Source: Bacteroidota bacterium
GTDB lineage: Bacteria > Bacteroidota > Bacteroidia > UKL13-3
DNA length: 64,000 bases
Assembly (NCBI GenBank): GCA_947477885.1
Contig: CANJUD010000005.1
Span: 1-64,000, forward strand
Direction of reading: 5' to 3'
Numbering within the stretch: the first letter of the stretch is position 1; each line of letters begins with the position of its first letter. Made by a program: the position numbers and the translations under genes. This document shows positions 1-8,971 of this stretch, one piece after another. A model generated the notes under the pieces. The model made no database searches, was not told where the DNA came from, and saw only the letters and a program-made list of their open reading frames with translations.

Positions 1-2721
1 AATTACATATAATCGGTCTTTGGCTGTTTTAATATTGGCAAACAATTGTGGCAATATATCTATCTTCACGGTATTGCTCTGTGCCCCGCAACCGTAGGCA
101 TTTGTTGCACTCACATAATAACTGTTGCTACTATCTACTATAATACTTGGTGTATTAACTGGCCCTGTGTTCCATTTATATTTTACCAGTGGTGGGTAGT
201 TTATATCTTTTTGTTTTGCGGTAAGTATAAAACTATCTCCAAAGCACAAAGGGTTATGGCTTGGGCTATCTATATACACAACAGGTTGTGGAAGTATACG
301 GAACACATTAGTTTTAGTTAATGAATCCATACAACCTTGCCTTGTTAAATATACAAGTTTGGCATTGTAATAACCCGTATCCTGTACAATGAGTTTTAGT
401 TTGTTGCTACTAACTGTATCATATTGTTTGATGATATTGTTTGGATATTCTATCGTCCATCTGCGTTGTTGGATGATACTGTCCCTACCCCCGCTGCTGT
501 CTGTTAGGGTAATGGTGCTATTGCCGCAGCTGGTGAGGTAATCGGGTTTGAAAAGTGGTGAAACTATTTTTCCAACACTGATATATACCGAGTCCTTAAC
601 CGAACAATTATATACATTGGTTACCGTAACACTATAATAGTTTGAGGTTATTGGTTTCAAAAACACAGAAGCGGTCGTATCTCCTGTGCTCCATTTATAA
701 GCACTGCCCCCCGCTACGGTGAGCGTTGTAGAGTCCACACCGCACCAACTGGTTTTACCGCTGATTTTACTTACAGGTACCTGATTAATTTGTATATAAT
801 TAATCTTCTCCAACGAATCTATACAACCCTGCCTGCTTAGTACTATTAACTTCACCGAATAGACTCCCGTATCATTAAACAAAACCGATACATTAGTAGT
901 AGTTCCTGTTGTAATAGTGGTATCAAATCCACTGGGTTTATATGTATGCCAAGTACGGTTTACTATGATACTATCAAATTTTGAAGTATCAGTTAGTATA
1001 ATACTTTTAGCACCGCAGCTTGTTATATAATCTGCACTAAAACTTGCTTTTGGAAAGGTATCTATTATGATATTATATATAGTAGCCACACTATCATAGC
1101 AGCTGCTATTCCAGGCTTTGCAGCTTATGGCATAGTTGCCACTTTTAGTATATAGATGTTGCAACTGCACACTATCTACCAGGTTGGTATCTGTCACATA
1201 TAATAGTGTGTCTGTACCATCTCCCCATGCCAGTTGTACGGTATCGCTATATCTGTAATTAATTTGTGCAGTAATAGTTTGGTAACCGCAATATATCGTT
1301 TTGTTGGTGTTTAAAGAAACAGTAGGTTTAAACTTTATAGTAACACTATCTCCCACCCATTGCATATAACCGCAACTCCCCAGCACACAACCCAATTTTA
1401 CATAATAACTTCCAGGATTTTTGTATTGGTGTACCACACTTTTGCCCACCGCACTATCTCCATCTCCGAAATGCCAAGTATAACTTTTAAAGGCTGTATC
1501 TGTATCCGCCATAAATCTTAAGCTATCACCATCATGCACACACCCATTGGCTCCAGTGACTGCAAAGTGATTATTTATGCGTTTTATGGGGAAAAAGAAA
1601 TCAGGAAAAGATTCAAAAGATAAAGTATCATTTGGACTACAGAAACCATTATACCTAACATTACACCCCAGCCCTTTTATGTCGGGATGTTCTATATAGC
1701 TTAAGCAATGGCTGTTTGCATTTGAATCAGAGAGCCAGAAATACATTTTGTTATCAGGGGCCAATTGTATCCCTTGTGAATGATCATATTGAAATTGCGA
1801 ATTGGTCCCTTTTGGAGTCAAGGAAAATACACTTGCTTGAGAACTTACTATATTTGAATTGTAGGTTTCAAACTGGTTTATTGAATAAATATTATTCACG
1901 ACATTTTTGTCAAATTGACCCAAAAACTGGTATATGATACTGTCGTTTGGAGAAAAGCAATAATATCCTCCTGTTGTTTTTGTAGTATCTGAGAATAATA
2001 GCCTTTCATTGGAGCATTTTCCTGTTTTTGTGTTATAGTTATATATATAAGTTCTATCATCGTTTATCGGTGGCACTTGGCCATATGTCGAAGGTGCGAT
2101 AACATAATTCCCATTATTGGAAAAACGGAAATAAAAATTGGCATTGGTCCCAATCATTTTACTTGGTACCCGGCTAGTGCTGATGCCATTTTTGGTCACC
2201 AAAAACGCGTTTACGGTATAAATATTTGTTTTTATCAATAACCAATAATCAGTATCATTGGCATGTTTTACAAAACCCACGCATAAAATGCCAGAATCAA
2301 TAACCATGTGCACCGTGGTGTCCATATCGCCGCGACCACTATCGCCCCGCATATCTATTTCAAAATAATGGCCGTATTTATGGGTACCGTCATCGCCCCT
2401 AAAATAATAAAATGCTGAGTCGTCACCAGGTTTGGGGATCAACAAATTAAAGTAAGTGGTGCCACTCGGTAAGTGTTTTAACAATTGGTGGTTTGCATTG
2501 TATATATATTGGTTCTGGGTATAAAGTTGCAATTCTCCTTTGCAGTTTGATATTGTTTGGGCACATTCTCTATATGGCCTCGACTTTGGAAATATTGTAG
2601 GTGGGGAAGTATTAAAATTTAAGCCAACGGCCGCAGACGAGGATGTCCAGTTGTTCCCACGCTGAGAAAACAGATTACTATAATTATATATCAATAAAAA
2701 AATCAGCCCAAATATCCTCAT
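1..2721 (-). CDS. Large secreted PKD-repeat surface protein, C-terminus outside the window
   Basis: An uninterrupted minus-strand frame runs from an ATG at 2719-2721 to the left edge (907 codons, no stop), so the 3' end is missing. It begins with a signal peptide (MRIFGLIFLLIYNYSNLFSQ). The N-terminal 350 or so residues look like a repetitive beta-propeller-type region. Two PKD-like modules follow: WHFGDGDS near residue 414 and WGDGTDT near residue 499, each ending in an HxY..G.Y.V pattern. After these come Ig-like cell-adhesion repeats (for example YSVTVTNVYNCS and YYVSATNAYGCG). This is the architecture of large Bacteroidota gliding-associated or T9SS type B cargo proteins, but the sorting domain, if any, lies outside the window. 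It starts 5 nt downstream of the next minus-strand gene, so the two may be co-transcribed. The function is inferred to be cell-surface or adhesive; the substrate is unknown. Confidence 0.85.
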   Translation of the reverse strand, partial: MRIFGLIFLLIYNYSNLFSQRGNNWTSSSAAVGLNFNTSPPTIFPKSRPYRECAQTISNCKGELQLYTQNQYIYNANHQLLKHLPSGTTYFNLLIPKPGDDSAFYYFRGDDGTHKYGHYFEIDMRGDSGRGDMDTTVHMVIDSGILCVGFVKHANDTDYWLLIKTNIYTVNAFLVTKNGISTSRVPSKMIGTNANFYFRFSNNGNYVIAPSTYGQVPPINDDRTYIYNYNTKTGKCSNERLLFSDTTKTTGGYYCFSPNDSIIYQFLGQFDKNVVNNIYSINQFETYNSNIVSSQASVFSLTPKGTNSQFQYDHSQGIQLAPDNKMYFWLSDSNANSHCLSYIEHPDIKGLGCNVRYNGFCSPNDTLSFESFPDFFFPIKRINNHFAVTGANGCVHDGDSLRFMADTDTAFKSYTWHFGDGDSAVGKSVVHQYKNPGSYYVKLGCVLGSCGYMQWVGDSVTIKFKPTVSLNTNKTIYCGYQTITAQINYRYSDTVQLAWGDGTDTLLYVTDTNLVDSVQLQHLYTKSGNYAISCKAWNSSCYDSVATIYNIIIDTFPKASFSADYITSCGAKSIILTDTSKFDSIIVNRTWHTYKPSGFDTTITTGTTTNVSVLFNDTGVYSVKLIVLSRQGCIDSLEKINYIQINQVPVSKISGKTSWCGVDSTTLTVAGGSAYKWSTGDTTASVFLKPITSNYYSVTVTNVYNCSVKDSVYISVGKIVSPLFKPDYLTSCGNSTITLTDSSGGRDSIIQQRRWTIEYPNNIIKQYDTVSSNKLKLIVQDTGYYNAKLVYLTRQGCMDSLTKTNVFRILPQPVVYIDSPSHNPLCFGDSFILTAKQKDINYPPLVKYKWNTGPVNTPSIIVDSSNSYYVSATNAYGCGAQSNTVKIDILPQLFANIKTAKDRLYVI

Positions 2722-2726
2722 AGTGC

Positions 2727-4115
2727 TCAATGTATAATGCTAATTTTATAGACAACCTGTTTCCCCGATTTTAAATCAATTATCCTAAGGGTATATATTC
2801 CTTCAGCTAAGGAAGCAATATTAATAGTTGTTTGGACAGATTGACTCATTGATTTTAAAACAGGTCTACCAGTTTGATCAACAATTTGAATCTGCAAATT
2901 GCTATTAGTTAAATCTTCCATCTGTTCTATTACAAAATTCTCGGATGCAGGGTTGGGATAAATTCTTATATCATTCTTATTTACAGTTGTATTCTGTATA
3001 TTGGTCTCTTCTTTGTTTATATTATAAGTATTCCCACTGCAGTAATAATCTATCGATTGTCCCACACCAGGAGTTCCAAGATTGTATTGCAGAGCGTAAT
3101 TTCCCGAATGAACACGATTGCTGCTAATATATACATCAGTGGTCATTGACTTAAAACTTCTATTGCCACTACCAGCATCTGCATATATTTTAAAAAGAGA
3201 ACCGTTGCTTCCATTCCACCAAGCCACATCCGCATACGCACTGCTGCTGCCAGCATTGCAAGTGTGGCTAGAAAAGTTTGTACAAAATCTGTTTGACCAG
3301 TCCTGCAAATTACCGCCACCACCTGCACTAGTGCCTTGGTCTACTATTGGCCCAATGCCTATAATACCATAGTCGCAGTTTGTTATCTTGTTGCAGTACA
3401 TATCAAGCTGAATGGTATTTGCAGTTGTATTTGTAGTACAGGCCGGGCATGGAGAAGGTGTCCATTCTGCCAAATCAGATGCTATAGAAATACCATAGGT
3501 ACAGTCATCAATATCATTATTGAATATATGGCTCATGTTGCCAGCTCCTATGCTTGAATTATTATAAAACTCAATGCCGCTCACCACATTGCTTATGGAG
3601 CAGTCCTCAATATTAGTCTTTACCCCTTGTTTTACATATATCCCACCTCCGGTATTATTGGTTGAAGTATTGTGGATATATTGGTTTTGAATGTATTGGT
3701 TGGTGGCATTGCCATATATCAAATAAATAGCTTGGTTAAAATTACCTACAAATTCTGATAACCCAGTGCCATCTATATGTAAGTAATTCGGAGTCTCAAT
3801 ATGAACACAGTGGTCATAGTCACCCCAAAATTTACAATCTCTAATAACAAGACCCTCGTGAGCCGCAACGTAAGGGTTAAAATGTATCGGGTCAGCAAAT
3901 AAGCCATATTCTGTATGGCTACCATTTAAGCTATAATAACATTCAAAGCTATCATTTTCAAATGAAACCATTGAAACATACTGGCAATCTGCCTGAGCAA
4001 TAGGAGCTGGTGCATAAGCACCACACAGTGCCTGACCAAAGCTTAGATAAGAAAACTTAGAATTATTGACATAGCCATCCATTTCCCAGCATGATACCAT
4101 TTTGACATGTTTCAT
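2727..4115 (-). CDS. T9SS-sorted beta-helix surface protein, C-terminal fragment (frameshifted)
   Basis: This 462-residue frame has no signal peptide of its own. It opens in the middle of a right-handed parallel beta-helix: repeated rungs of the type GIYVKQGV, NIEDCSIS, GIEFYNNS, SHIFNNDI. It ends with a type A T9SS sorting domain of about 75 residues, containing IYPNPASENFVIEQ and the terminal GIYTLRIIDLKSGKQ. The natural upstream reading continues in this same frame before the ATG (DRCLFENNMKHVKM, a typical rung). That shows the ATG at 4113-4115 is an internal methionine and that the true N-terminal part is the gene at 4112-5566 in another frame. The break is at a TA tract (4140-4154). Read as one gene, the product would be a secreted adhesin-like or enzyme-like beta-helix protein of about 950 residues or slightly more. 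As written it is the 3' half of a disrupted or phase-variable gene. Confidence 0.8.
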   Translation of the reverse strand: MKHVKMVSCWEMDGYVNNSKFSYLSFGQALCGAYAPAPIAQADCQYVSMVSFENDSFECYYSLNGSHTEYGLFADPIHFNPYVAAHEGLVIRDCKFWGDYDHCVHIETPNYLHIDGTGLSEFVGNFNQAIYLIYGNATNQYIQNQYIHNTSTNNTGGGIYVKQGVKTNIEDCSISNVVSGIEFYNNSSIGAGNMSHIFNNDIDDCTYGISIASDLAEWTPSPCPACTTNTTANTIQLDMYCNKITNCDYGIIGIGPIVDQGTSAGGGGNLQDWSNRFCTNFSSHTCNAGSSSAYADVAWWNGSNGSLFKIYADAGSGNRSFKSMTTDVYISSNRVHSGNYALQYNLGTPGVGQSIDYYCSGNTYNINKEETNIQNTTVNKNDIRIYPNPASENFVIEQMEDLTNSNLQIQIVDQTGRPVLKSMSQSVQTTINIASLAEGIYTLRIIDLKSGKQVVYKISIIH

Positions 4116-5566
4116 ATTGTTTTCAAATAAACATCTATCAATATATATATATAACCGTAGTCATGCACATATATTCCAGTCATAGCATCATGCAAATCAG
4201 TATTATACATAATTAGCGAAGCTGAAGTTGCCTGATGGACTGTGGTCACCCATCCAACATTATCCCCAACAACCTCAATTCCTTGCCATGTGTCACATGA
4301 AGCTATGGTGCTATTTAGTATTGATAAATTCCCTCCATTTGTATTCCCTTTGTCGACCACTATTTTAGCACAGGCATCCATGTAGATTTTGCAATCGTCA
4401 AAAGTGACAGTAACATCTGCTGGTATGGTTAAGGTCCCAGAAATATAAATCTCATCGCTAGTGAATGTATAGGGACTAGAAGCAGTTGTAAAGGTGAAAT
4501 TTGTAAAATTTGTAGATGATACCGATTGGCACGCAAAACTTAACGTGTTTGATGAACTTGTGCCACAGATGGAAGTACAAGTTAAAAAGTAATCACCGGG
4601 CAAAGTAGCATAATAAGTATCGCTGTTGGCACCAGGAATAATATTATAGTTCCGGTACCACTGATAACTACTATATACAGGATTTCCCGAAGAAAAAGGT
4701 TGTGCCGATAAGGTTGCAGGCAGCACACTCATGGTATTTGAAACAATAGGTAAATCTGTTTCGAACACAACTGTTATTACAGCCGATGTGCAGGTTGAGG
4801 AGCTAAAAACATCGGTGCAAACATAATAGTAATAAAATGCTTGAGTAGTATTAGAAGTTGGCGATACAGTGACTGAATTAGATGGACTACCGCCATTAAG
4901 TGCAGTGCCGTTTGCTCCATAGGCATCGCATTGGTACCAAGTAACATTGTATCCCGCTGCAGGAGTGTGTGATAGGGTATAGGTAGATCCACAAGTTAAA
5001 TAGCCAGTGGGGTTTGTGCTGCATTGGTTATTGGGGGCTATATATGTAAAACTATTTGATGATGTCCTTGGCCCGCAAGAAGAAGATGCATCAAGTGTAT
5101 ATATCCCAGAAGTAGTAGGTGAAATGTAGTTATTTGTCGCACTTGCTATAGCTGAGCCGTTTAATTTCCATTGAAAATTACTATAACTAGGCAAAGTTGT
5201 AAATGTTTGCAGAGAATAGGTTGGCGGTGTTGAACCATTAGTTGCAATCTCCAAATCATAATCCCATTGTATGGTTATAACCGCAGAAGAGCAAGTAGCT
5301 AAGGTAGAATTGTTAACTTCGTAATATATATAATAAGTAGTTTGATTACCAGTACTTGAAGGTGGCGAGACATTTATGCCAGGTGTCGAAGCTCCACCAT
5401 TTAGCACGTTGGTGTTGCTTCCATAAGCATCGCACTCATACCACCAATAGTCGCAATTCGCATTTAATGGAGAGGCTAAGGTGTATGCTGTGCTGCATGT
5501 AGAATAAGTAACAATTGAGGAACTGCATTGCCCCTTAGTATTGTTAAACGGTATGATCATAAACAA
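4112..5566 (-). CDS. T9SS beta-helix surface protein, N-terminal fragment with Ig-like repeats
   Basis: This is the N-terminal part of the split gene. After a hydrophobic segment (VAFLLLFMIIPFNN) come two similar Ig-like modules of about 165 residues, recognisable by the repeated WWYECDAYGS/TWYQCDAYGA and CSSAVITI/CTSAVITV pairs. The beginning of the parallel beta-helix follows (TLTIPADVTVTFDDC, WQGIEVVGDN). The frame stops just after the TA tract. The only start in this frame at or before the hydrophobic stretch is a TTG at 5564-5566. That start sits inside the signal-peptide core and would leave no basic N-region. The open frame continues upstream as RSHSFYRLGRLLSVAFLLLF without ATG or GTG. 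A good ATG with a promoter-like upstream (5678-5680) is out of frame by one base across a G9 run, so the true start is probably 5680 with an 8-G tract. The 5' boundary is therefore uncertain. Confidence 0.75.
   Translation of the reverse strand: MFMIIPFNNTKGQCSSSIVTYSTCSTAYTLASPLNANCDYWWYECDAYGSNTNVLNGGASTPGINVSPPSSTGNQTTYYIYYEVNNSTLATCSSAVITIQWDYDLEIATNGSTPPTYSLQTFTTLPSYSNFQWKLNGSAIASATNNYISPTTSGIYTLDASSSCGPRTSSNSFTYIAPNNQCSTNPTGYLTCGSTYTLSHTPAAGYNVTWYQCDAYGANGTALNGGSPSNSVTVSPTSNTTQAFYYYYVCTDVFSSSTCTSAVITVVFETDLPIVSNTMSVLPATLSAQPFSSGNPVYSSYQWYRNYNIIPGANSDTYYATLPGDYFLTCTSICGTSSSNTLSFACQSVSSTNFTNFTFTTASSPYTFTSDEIYISGTLTIPADVTVTFDDCKIYMDACAKIVVDKGNTNGGNLSILNSTIASCDTWQGIEVVGDNVGWVTTVHQATSASLIMYNTDLHDAMTGIYVHDYGYIYILIDVYLKTI
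4140..4154. repeat. TA microsatellite causing the frameshift
   Basis: A run of alternating A and T (13-15 nt) lies exactly where the beta-helix reading frame breaks. Removing one TA unit joins HDYGYIYI directly to DRCLFENN and restores a continuous protein. Such tracts are prone to slippage, so it may be a biological on/off switch, a fixed mutation, or a sequencing indel. Confidence 0.85.
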
Positions 5567-5640
5567 TAGCAGAAAGGCAACAGATAATAACCTCCCAAGC
5601 CTATAAAAGGAATGAGAGCGAAAGGTTAAAGTTTGGGAAA

Positions 5641-5663
5641 CCCCTACTGATGTAGGGGGGGGG
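5641..5663. repeat. CCCCTAC/GTAGGGG hairpin merging into a G9 homopolymer
   Basis: CCCCTAC (5641-5647), a TGAT loop and GTAGGGG (5652-5658) form a perfect 7-bp stem. The G run extends to nine bases (5655-5663). It lies between a plausible ATG (5678-5680, minus strand) and the signal peptide of the beta-helix gene. With eight Gs that ATG would be in frame with the signal peptide. Confidence 0.7.
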
Positions 5664-5712
5664 TAGTACTTTGTGTTTCATAGGGTTGTATATTTAGGTT
5701 GTTTTAGGAAAG

Positions 5713-5740
5713 CAAATGTAACTTGTTGGTTAATACCAAA
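5713..5740 (-). promoter_or_regulatory. Predicted Bacteroidota-type promoter for the beta-helix gene
   Basis: On the minus strand TACATTTG (5713-5720) matches the -7 consensus TAnnTTTG, with TTTG (5737-5740) about 16 nt upstream as a -33 element. The predicted start of transcription is about 25-30 nt before the ATG at 5680. The region also overlaps an imperfect palindrome (5721-5745), so a structural role is possible. Confidence 0.4.
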
Positions 5741-5831
5741 CAAGTAAAATATTTGCTATACAGAGGTTTCCGATAGCTATATTTTTTTTACTATGAGAGG
5801 TATTGCAAATAGGGTATAATATTTCGTTAAC

Positions 5832-5853
5832 TTGTTGGTCAAAAGACCAACAA
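5832..5853 (-). terminator. Hairpin downstream of the dnaE-like gene
   Basis: Nine perfectly paired bases (TTGTTGGTC, AAAA loop, GACCAACAA) lie 20 nt after the dnaE-like stop codon. There is no long T tract, so factor-independent termination is only probable. A related loop sequence recurs at 31297-31328. Confidence 0.5.
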
Positions 5854-5872
5854 AAGGCAATCCAGTTCTATA

Positions 5873-8800
5873 TTATATATATTCCTCACCCCATTTAAAC
5901 CTAGGCAATCCAATTTCACTATCGGTGGGGTAAGGTGCACGGTGTGTGGTGCTAATATCTTGCTTTAAATTTTGTTGCGTTTTATATCGCATATCTTTAT
6001 CATCCTCATATCGGGGGTCGGGCACAAAGGGAAGTTTTGCCATCTTGTGTATTATAATAGAGGGAAATCCAAATTCAATTTCTACAATACCTTGTAGTAA
6101 GTAACAACCGCTGCCTGCAAAGGGATACAGGTGTAAACTTTTTGCAAAATGGGTGGTGTCGAAATAGCTGCCATCGGGGTCTATCCAAGTTCCAAAATTC
6201 ATCATTCCTTTTTTGGTGGGCACATGTTTTATACTGAGTAAATAGCCCACCATTCTCACAATTTGTTTAGGTTTAGAAGCAAGCTCTGTTGTTTTCACAT
6301 CACCTCGGTAGTTTGTTTTTAGTAAGTCGAATGGGGAACATGAAACGGGGAATTCCAATAATTCTATTTCGTCAAATGCATCTTCAAACGGCGATCGTTC
6401 CAGCTTGGGTAATATATATTCTTTGGTAGGTTCTTCCAGAAGCAGGGCTGTCTTATTAAGCGGGTTATAATTTGCCATTAGCATCCGTGCAATCAGTACC
6501 AATTCATTTTTCGATTTGCCTGTAAATCTAAATGCACCCACAAAAATTAAACTTTGCAAGGTTTCGATACCAACAGGTACGCGTCGAATAAAATTTTCGA
6601 GGGAGGTGTAAGCTCCATGCACTTCTCGCTCTCTTGGTATAGTTTCGCCCGTTGCAGCATCTAAACTTTTTAAGTGTACAAAACCCATATATATATCTTT
6701 TCCATATACATTGGTATAATAGTCGCTCTGGTTCACACAGGGTGTATATATCGTAGCACCTGCCATTTTAGCTTCATGGAAATAGACTTCGGTTCTGTAA
6801 AACCCGCCAAAATTATTGATAACGCCCACCATAAATTCAATGGGGTAATATGCCTTTAAATACAAGCTTTGATAACTCTCCACCGCATAGGAAGCAGAGT
6901 GTGCCTTACAAAACGAATAGCCTGCAAACGATTCAATCTGTCTATATACTTCTTTCGATAATTCTTCCGAGTAGCCCTTGGCTTTACAGTTGTCGAAAAA
7001 ACGATTTCGTACCCCTTCAAATTCTTTTTTCGAACGGGTTTTACCGCTCATGGCTCTTCGCAAGATATCCGCATCTGCCAAATCCAAATCGGCAAAATGG
7101 TGGGCAATTTTCATCACATCTTCTTGATATACCATTACCCCATAAGTTTCACCAAGTTGCTCTTTAAATACTGGATGAAAGTATTCAAACTTGTCGGGAT
7201 TATTATGTCTGAAAACATATTCACCCATCATACCACTTTGTGCAACACCGGGACGTATCACGGAAGAAGCAGCTACCAATGTTTTATAATTATTGCATTT
7301 TAACTTACGCAGCAGCCCACGCATGGCAGGGCTTTCCACATAGAAACAACCCAAGGTATTCCCATTTTGCAGATATTCATTAGCTCGTTTTTCATCTTTG
7401 CATAGAGTTACATTTCGTATATCTACTTTTATTCCTTGGTTTTGTTCTATCAGTTTTACACTATCACTTATATGCCCAATTCCACGCTGACTTAATATAT
7501 CAAATTTTTCAAAACCTATATCTTCTGCTATATGCATATCAAACTGTACAATGGGGAAACCCTTGCCCAAGGTTTCAAGTGCGGTATAGTTTGTAATAGG
7601 TTCTTCTGATATCAATACACCGCATGAGTGCATACTTCGTTGATTGGGAAACCGCTCAAGCATACTGCCATATTCATGTATTAAACTCACAACTGAATTT
7701 TTATCATGCATTTCCTGCGATGAGCGGGTAAGTATATCCATTTCTTCTTTAGGCAGGCCAAATACTTTCCCCATTTCGCGTATAGTAGAGCGGTGTTTAA
7801 ATTCGGCTATGGTGCCTGTAAATGCGACATGGTTATTGTCAAATCTGTTGAATATATAGTTCAATATTTCATCGCGTTCTTTCCAACTCCAATCAATATC
7901 AAAATCGGGCGGGCTGGTGCGACTGGGGTTGAGAAATCTTTCAAAATACAGGTTCAGTTCTATGGGACATATATCTGTAATGCCAAGACAATAGCTCACA
8001 ATGCTATTGGCTCCGCTACCACGACCTATATGTAAAAAATTTCTACTATTACTATATCTTACAATATCCCACGTAATCAAAAAATAGCCTGAAAACTGTA
8101 AATTGTCAATCACTTCAAGTTCTTTTTTGATGCGTTGCAGGGCTGCTTTGTTATTGTTGCCATATCGTCGCTGCATCCCTTCCATAGCCAAGCTTGTCAA
8201 TAGTTCTTTGTCGCTGTAGCGGCTGTTTGTATAATACTTTTTGTTTTTGGGTGTATTAAAATCAAATTCAAAATTGCAAGCATCTATTATATAGTCTGTG
8301 TTCTTGATGATGATAGGATAATCATGGTAATATTTTAACAGGGAGTCAATAGGAATCATCCTATCCGATAAACGGGCATGGTCGCTGGCGTTTAGTTTGG
8401 AGAGTATAATATTGTGCTCCATACTTCTCAATATCTTGTTGAGGTTAAACTCCTTTTTCGACCTCACGGTAACCGATTGTAGTATTGCCATCTTGTGTGT
8501 TTTTTCTCTCCATTCAGATTGGACTAGCTTGGTTAGTTGTTGAGGCCTTATGCCTATATATTCATGTTCTTTTAATTGTATTGGAACACTTTCAATGGGA
8601 TATATAATATATACATCATCAAAAGCGGGCGCAATAATAGGTAATGGTGTTTTGTCTGAATTGTGCTTGGTTAGAAAGCGGCACAGTTCGGCAAATCCAT
8701 TTTTGTTTTTTGCCAAACCTATATATAATAGTTCACCATCGTTTCTAAACTCAATTCCCACCAATGGTTTTATATTATTTTCGTTGCATAATTTTATAAA

Positions 8801-8938
8801 ATCATATACACCTGTGATGGTGTTAATATCTGTGAGTGCAAGGGCCTCCACTTGGTTTTCTGTGGCAAGCTGCACCAGCTCGTTCAGCGGGATGGTGCCG
8901 TAGCGTAAGCTATGATAGGAATGGCAATTGAGATACAT
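5873..8938 (-). CDS. dnaE: DNA polymerase III alpha subunit-like polymerase (error-prone DnaE type)
   Basis: A 1021-residue C-family DNA polymerase, shorter than replicative DnaE (about 1150-1450 residues) and close to the accessory DnaE2/ImuC size. An N-terminal PHP domain starts at once (HSYHSLRYG, ALALTDINT). The palm is marked by GRGSGANS near residue 305 and PDFDID near 345, which carry two catalytic aspartates; KFDILSQRG is the counterpart of the third-aspartate region. A helix-hairpin-helix region and a C-terminal OB-fold (about residues 880-980) follow. Once a small insertion is discounted, it is the second gene of a dinB-dnaE operon, which suggests translesion synthesis rather than bulk replication. 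No LexA site was recognised. The replicative alternative cannot be excluded without knowing whether another dnaE exists in the genome. Confidence 0.88.
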   Translation of the reverse strand: MYLNCHSYHSLRYGTIPLNELVQLATENQVEALALTDINTITGVYDFIKLCNENNIKPLVGIEFRNDGELLYIGLAKNKNGFAELCRFLTKHNSDKTPLPIIAPAFDDVYIIYPIESVPIQLKEHEYIGIRPQQLTKLVQSEWREKTHKMAILQSVTVRSKKEFNLNKILRSMEHNIILSKLNASDHARLSDRMIPIDSLLKYYHDYPIIIKNTDYIIDACNFEFDFNTPKNKKYYTNSRYSDKELLTSLAMEGMQRRYGNNNKAALQRIKKELEVIDNLQFSGYFLITWDIVRYSNSRNFLHIGRGSGANSIVSYCLGITDICPIELNLYFERFLNPSRTSPPDFDIDWSWKERDEILNYIFNRFDNNHVAFTGTIAEFKHRSTIREMGKVFGLPKEEMDILTRSSQEMHDKNSVVSLIHEYGSMLERFPNQRSMHSCGVLISEEPITNYTALETLGKGFPIVQFDMHIAEDIGFEKFDILSQRGIGHISDSVKLIEQNQGIKVDIRNVTLCKDEKRANEYLQNGNTLGCFYVESPAMRGLLRKLKCNNYKTLVAASSVIRPGVAQSGMMGEYVFRHNNPDKFEYFHPVFKEQLGETYGVMVYQEDVMKIAHHFADLDLADADILRRAMSGKTRSKKEFEGVRNRFFDNCKAKGYSEELSKEVYRQIESFAGYSFCKAHSASYAVESYQSLYLKAYYPIEFMVGVINNFGGFYRTEVYFHEAKMAGATIYTPCVNQSDYYTNVYGKDIYMGFVHLKSLDAATGETIPREREVHGAYTSLENFIRRVPVGIETLQSLIFVGAFRFTGKSKNELVLIARMLMANYNPLNKTALLLEEPTKEYILPKLERSPFEDAFDEIELLEFPVSCSPFDLLKTNYRGDVKTTELASKPKQIVRMVGYLLSIKHVPTKKGMMNFGTWIDPDGSYFDTTHFAKSLHLYPFAGSGCYLLQGIVEIEFGFPSIIIHKMAKLPFVPDPRYEDDKDMRYKTQQNLKQDISTTHRAPYPTDSEIGLPRFKWGEEYI

Positions 8939-8949
8939 ATATGATAGTG

Positions 8950-8971
8950 ATTATATATCCATTCCCACACA
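8950..8971. repeat. Left copy of a 22-bp direct repeat flanking the RAYT module
   Basis: These 22 bases are identical to 9702-9723. Read on the minus strand they encode the last residues of DinB (CVGMDI) and its stop. This copy is therefore a duplicated 3' end of dinB placed 12 nt before the dnaE start codon. Confidence 0.85.

Noticed and set aside
46-321. Plus-strand reading frames within the PKD protein gene (also 1716-1937)
   Set aside because: They lie opposite an uninterrupted minus-strand gene with clear PKD motifs, and their translation is low-complexity Tyr/Ile-rich.
4112-4115. Separate translational coupling between two genes (4-nt ATGA-type overlap) at the TA tract
   Set aside because: The downstream frame is open upstream of its ATG and continues the beta-helix rungs exactly. 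One interrupted gene explains the data better than two coupled genes.
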